Positions 63,301 through 64,000 of a stretch of DNA of 64,000 bases are shown piece by piece. The stretch is taken from contig OZ250159.1 in the NCBI GenBank assembly GCA_965237785.1, positions 4,324,646 to 4,388,645 of the forward strand, written 5' to 3'. Both the position numbers and the translations under genes were made by a program. The stretch's first letter is position 1; the number at the start of each line of letters is the position of its first letter. A model generated the notes under the pieces. It saw only the letters and a program-made list of their open reading frames with translations, had not been told where the DNA came from and ran no database searches. This stretch comes from UBA6522 sp965237785 (GTDB lineage Bacteria; Pseudomonadota; Gammaproteobacteria; Steroidobacterales; Rariloculaceae).

Positions 63301-64000
63301 TGCGATGCATTGACGACGACGTGCGTGGTGCGATCCTTTCAGCCGTGGCCGATGATACAGGCGTCGAGTGGACCGCGCGCTTGTTCCGGTGCGCTCCGTT
63401 TAAGCAGAACACGTGGCGTCTGCTCGACGGATACAGTGAAGAAATCAAAAATAAATACTGGCGGGCGGTTGTCCCTCACTGGAATCGGCACAGCGATGCG
63501 GAGTTGATCGAACTCACTGACCGATTGCTTGACGCAGAGCGTCCGCGCGCGGCTTTCGATGTGGTGCACTTGGATTGGGACCGAATCGAGACATCGCGTT
63601 TAAAGCGCCTCCTTCTCGCCGTCGCCACCGTGAACTCGGAGACCAAAGGGCACTACCAACTTGACGCTTACTACATTTCGGAGGCGTTGAAGTCGCTCCA
63701 GGGGCGCAGCGGCGTCAAACCGGATGAGATGGCGCATCTGGAGTTCGTGTATATCGACGCTCTCCGTGGAAGCGAGCACGGTATTCCCAATCTGGAGCGG
63801 CGGATCTTTGAATCGCCGGTGATCTTTGTTGAAGCTCTGTCTTTTCTGTTCAAGCGCCGCGACGATGGGCAGGACCCACTTGAATGGAAAATAGAAGACA
63901 GCGAGCGGCAGGCAAATTTAGCCCACGCCGGCTACCGCGTTCTTAGTCAAATCAATTTGATAACAAGCACCGGGTCCGGCAGGAAAGTAGATGCAGAAAA
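60345..64000 (+). CDS. giant XRE-headed defence-type protein (3' partial)
   Basis: Open from ATG 60345 to the window edge, at least 1218 codons, no stop. Residues 1-65 are a HigA-like XRE helix-turn-helix (SVTDAAKRLGVGRPAVSNLL, NGKSSLSPRMAVRLEKTFGA). Residues ~120-210 look like a PD-(D/E)XK-type fold: DLIEVDFPGYDNAERRSRDG, IPEGKSCWEFGVNQKPGSKA, TFVFVTPRNWPGK, VRAYDASDLEQWLEESVAAQ. A possible degenerate P-loop follows (VAADSKGEALAFL, about 309-321). The rest is a long helical array. Similar large proteins occur in defence islands; the HTH head is unusual and may mean self-regulation. The start overlaps the upstream end of the divergent broken gene's long frame. Confidence 0.8.
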   Translation, partial: MLEKSTHPGTFIRERVLPSGMSVTDAAKRLGVGRPAVSNLLNGKSSLSPRMAVRLEKTFGADRQELIDLQAAFDADERRGDEKSIAVRGYVPGFLTIKAEHIHQWPDGNLEARHLLPVLLRKLVHSTGHDLIEVDFPGYDNAERRSRDGKIEAGAATAWIPEGKSCWEFGVNQKPGSKAEGDYLARVRSVSPSERQKCTFVFVTPRNWPGKTEWVESKLATGDWKGVRAYDASDLEQWLEESVAAQIWFAKTLEMSAEGCEALDRFWRRWSAASEPKLTPAIFESSITAHRDTIKEWLENESVRPLLVAADSKGEALAFLACIFQDNSIEPRWGDVAAIFESAETLRKLAASSAPFIPIVCTEEAERELTNVYRQHHCIVVRPRNAVDSNPDIALEMLDQDGFVKALSTMGIEDDQVDKLSRESGRSPTILRRRLSLVDAIRIPEWAQNVEIARSLIAMALIGAWHANSKADRDVVSVLGDRLYEEIEKDIAPMLEFDDAPVWSVGQYRGVASKIDALFAINGQVTGKEINEFFLLAEYVLSETDPGLELPEDERWTAVIHGKVRDHSDALRKGICETLVILSVHGNNLIRDRLGIDVETRVFLLIEKLLTPLTLEKLLSYDHDLPLFAEAAPEAFLQVLEHDLQQPQPVVVGLLQPADSGPFVRCWRSGLLWALECLAWKNLTRVCWILARLSKTVINDNVVNKPITSLGAIYRFWMPQTAASLEERMRALEVLTERFPDIGWKICMDQLNPGDRMAVASYRPRWRSDASGAGQPVKTPNDIREFNEFTHKALNLVLAWPEHNEETLYELVKVVEEMDEKDQTTVWDLVDTWATSESDDRAKADLAEEIRRFALTRLGQRRGVNDAIKDRARAACARLQSGDTVIQHAWLFARHRIDLSTDDTYSLEHYEKIRELRATAMTAICGERGFEGVMAVLSAGGVADIVGDSAAQSITDFSARTGFLQRCLPVAGGLERQIDGCMRGFLRCIDDDVRGAILSAVADDTGVEWTARLFRCAPFKQNTWRLLDGYSEEIKNKYWRAVVPHWNRHSDAELIELTDRLLDAERPRAAFDVVHLDWDRIETSRLKRLLLAVATVNSETKGHYQLDAYYISEALKSLQGRSGVKPDEMAHLEFVYIDALRGSEHGIPNLERRIFESPVIFVEALSFLFKRRDDGQDPLEWKIEDSERQANLAHAGYRVLSQINLITSTGSGRKVDAE

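Noticed and set aside
1..64000. CRISPR array
   Set aside because: No series of regularly spaced direct repeats was found; the repeats present are short tandems or element ends.

Overview
The window reads as about 60% GC chromosome from a sulfur-oxidising gammaproteobacterium, probably an uncultivated marine or host-associated lineage. The evidence is an aprM-aprB-aprA adenylylsulfate reductase cluster facing a YeiH-type putative sulfate exporter, an E. coli ManB-like phosphomannomutase, a PdsO-like OmpA protein, and a heavy load of insertion sequences and defence-type genes. Taxonomy below class is not resolved by the sequence.

Left part (1-8862): a tight same-strand cluster encodes a TPR protein (cut by the window edge), an FHA-like/PEGA/SUMF1 membrane protein, a small secreted Pro/Glu/Ala-rich protein, a MotA/TolQ/ExbB-type channel, an Hsp70/actin-fold plus FHA fusion, and two VWA proteins whose N-terminal membrane segment resembles ExbD/TolR. 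An OmpA-family protein follows. Starts overlap the preceding stop (ATGA or a short overlap) in several places. I read the cluster as a proton-driven envelope machine in which VWA proteins stand in for ExbD/TolR/MotB. I know of no named system with this composition.

Metabolic core (9.1-33.6 kb): a secreted cyclase-family hydrolase; bioFD downstream of aprMBA; a small membrane protein, sulfate exporter and universal stress protein; manB and bioA; ilvI divergent from ilvH; proBA; an AlbA/Schlafen-type regulator; and two unrecognised genes. This core is broken at 17.6-21.8 kb by a two-gene ATPase module with its own palindrome-bearing promoter, sitting against the stump of an outer-membrane barrel gene.

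33.7-38.1 kb: a 1319-residue AAA/transmembrane/P-domain/WD40 protein, in the same style as the left cluster, then a GFA-family protein.

Accessory region (38.2-64 kb): it opens with a 5'-shortened tyrosine integrase. Next come a PARIS-like AriA/AriB pair with a GIY-YIG-like third gene, an IS256/IS630 scar, an intact IS1634-type element abutting exactly on an IS66-type element (tnpC plus a DUF4338 gene), and a recombinase-in-trio (RIT) element with 88-bp inverted repeats inside that tnpC. Truncated zinc-finger and KAP NTPase genes follow. The right end holds a DUF4143 ATPase overlapping a 1389-residue NACHT-like ATPase with a C-terminal nuclease-like domain, a membrane-anchored gene broken by a 187-bp-period duplication, and a giant XRE-headed protein that runs off the window. 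The 38-64 kb segment looks like a layered defence island shaped by repeated insertions.
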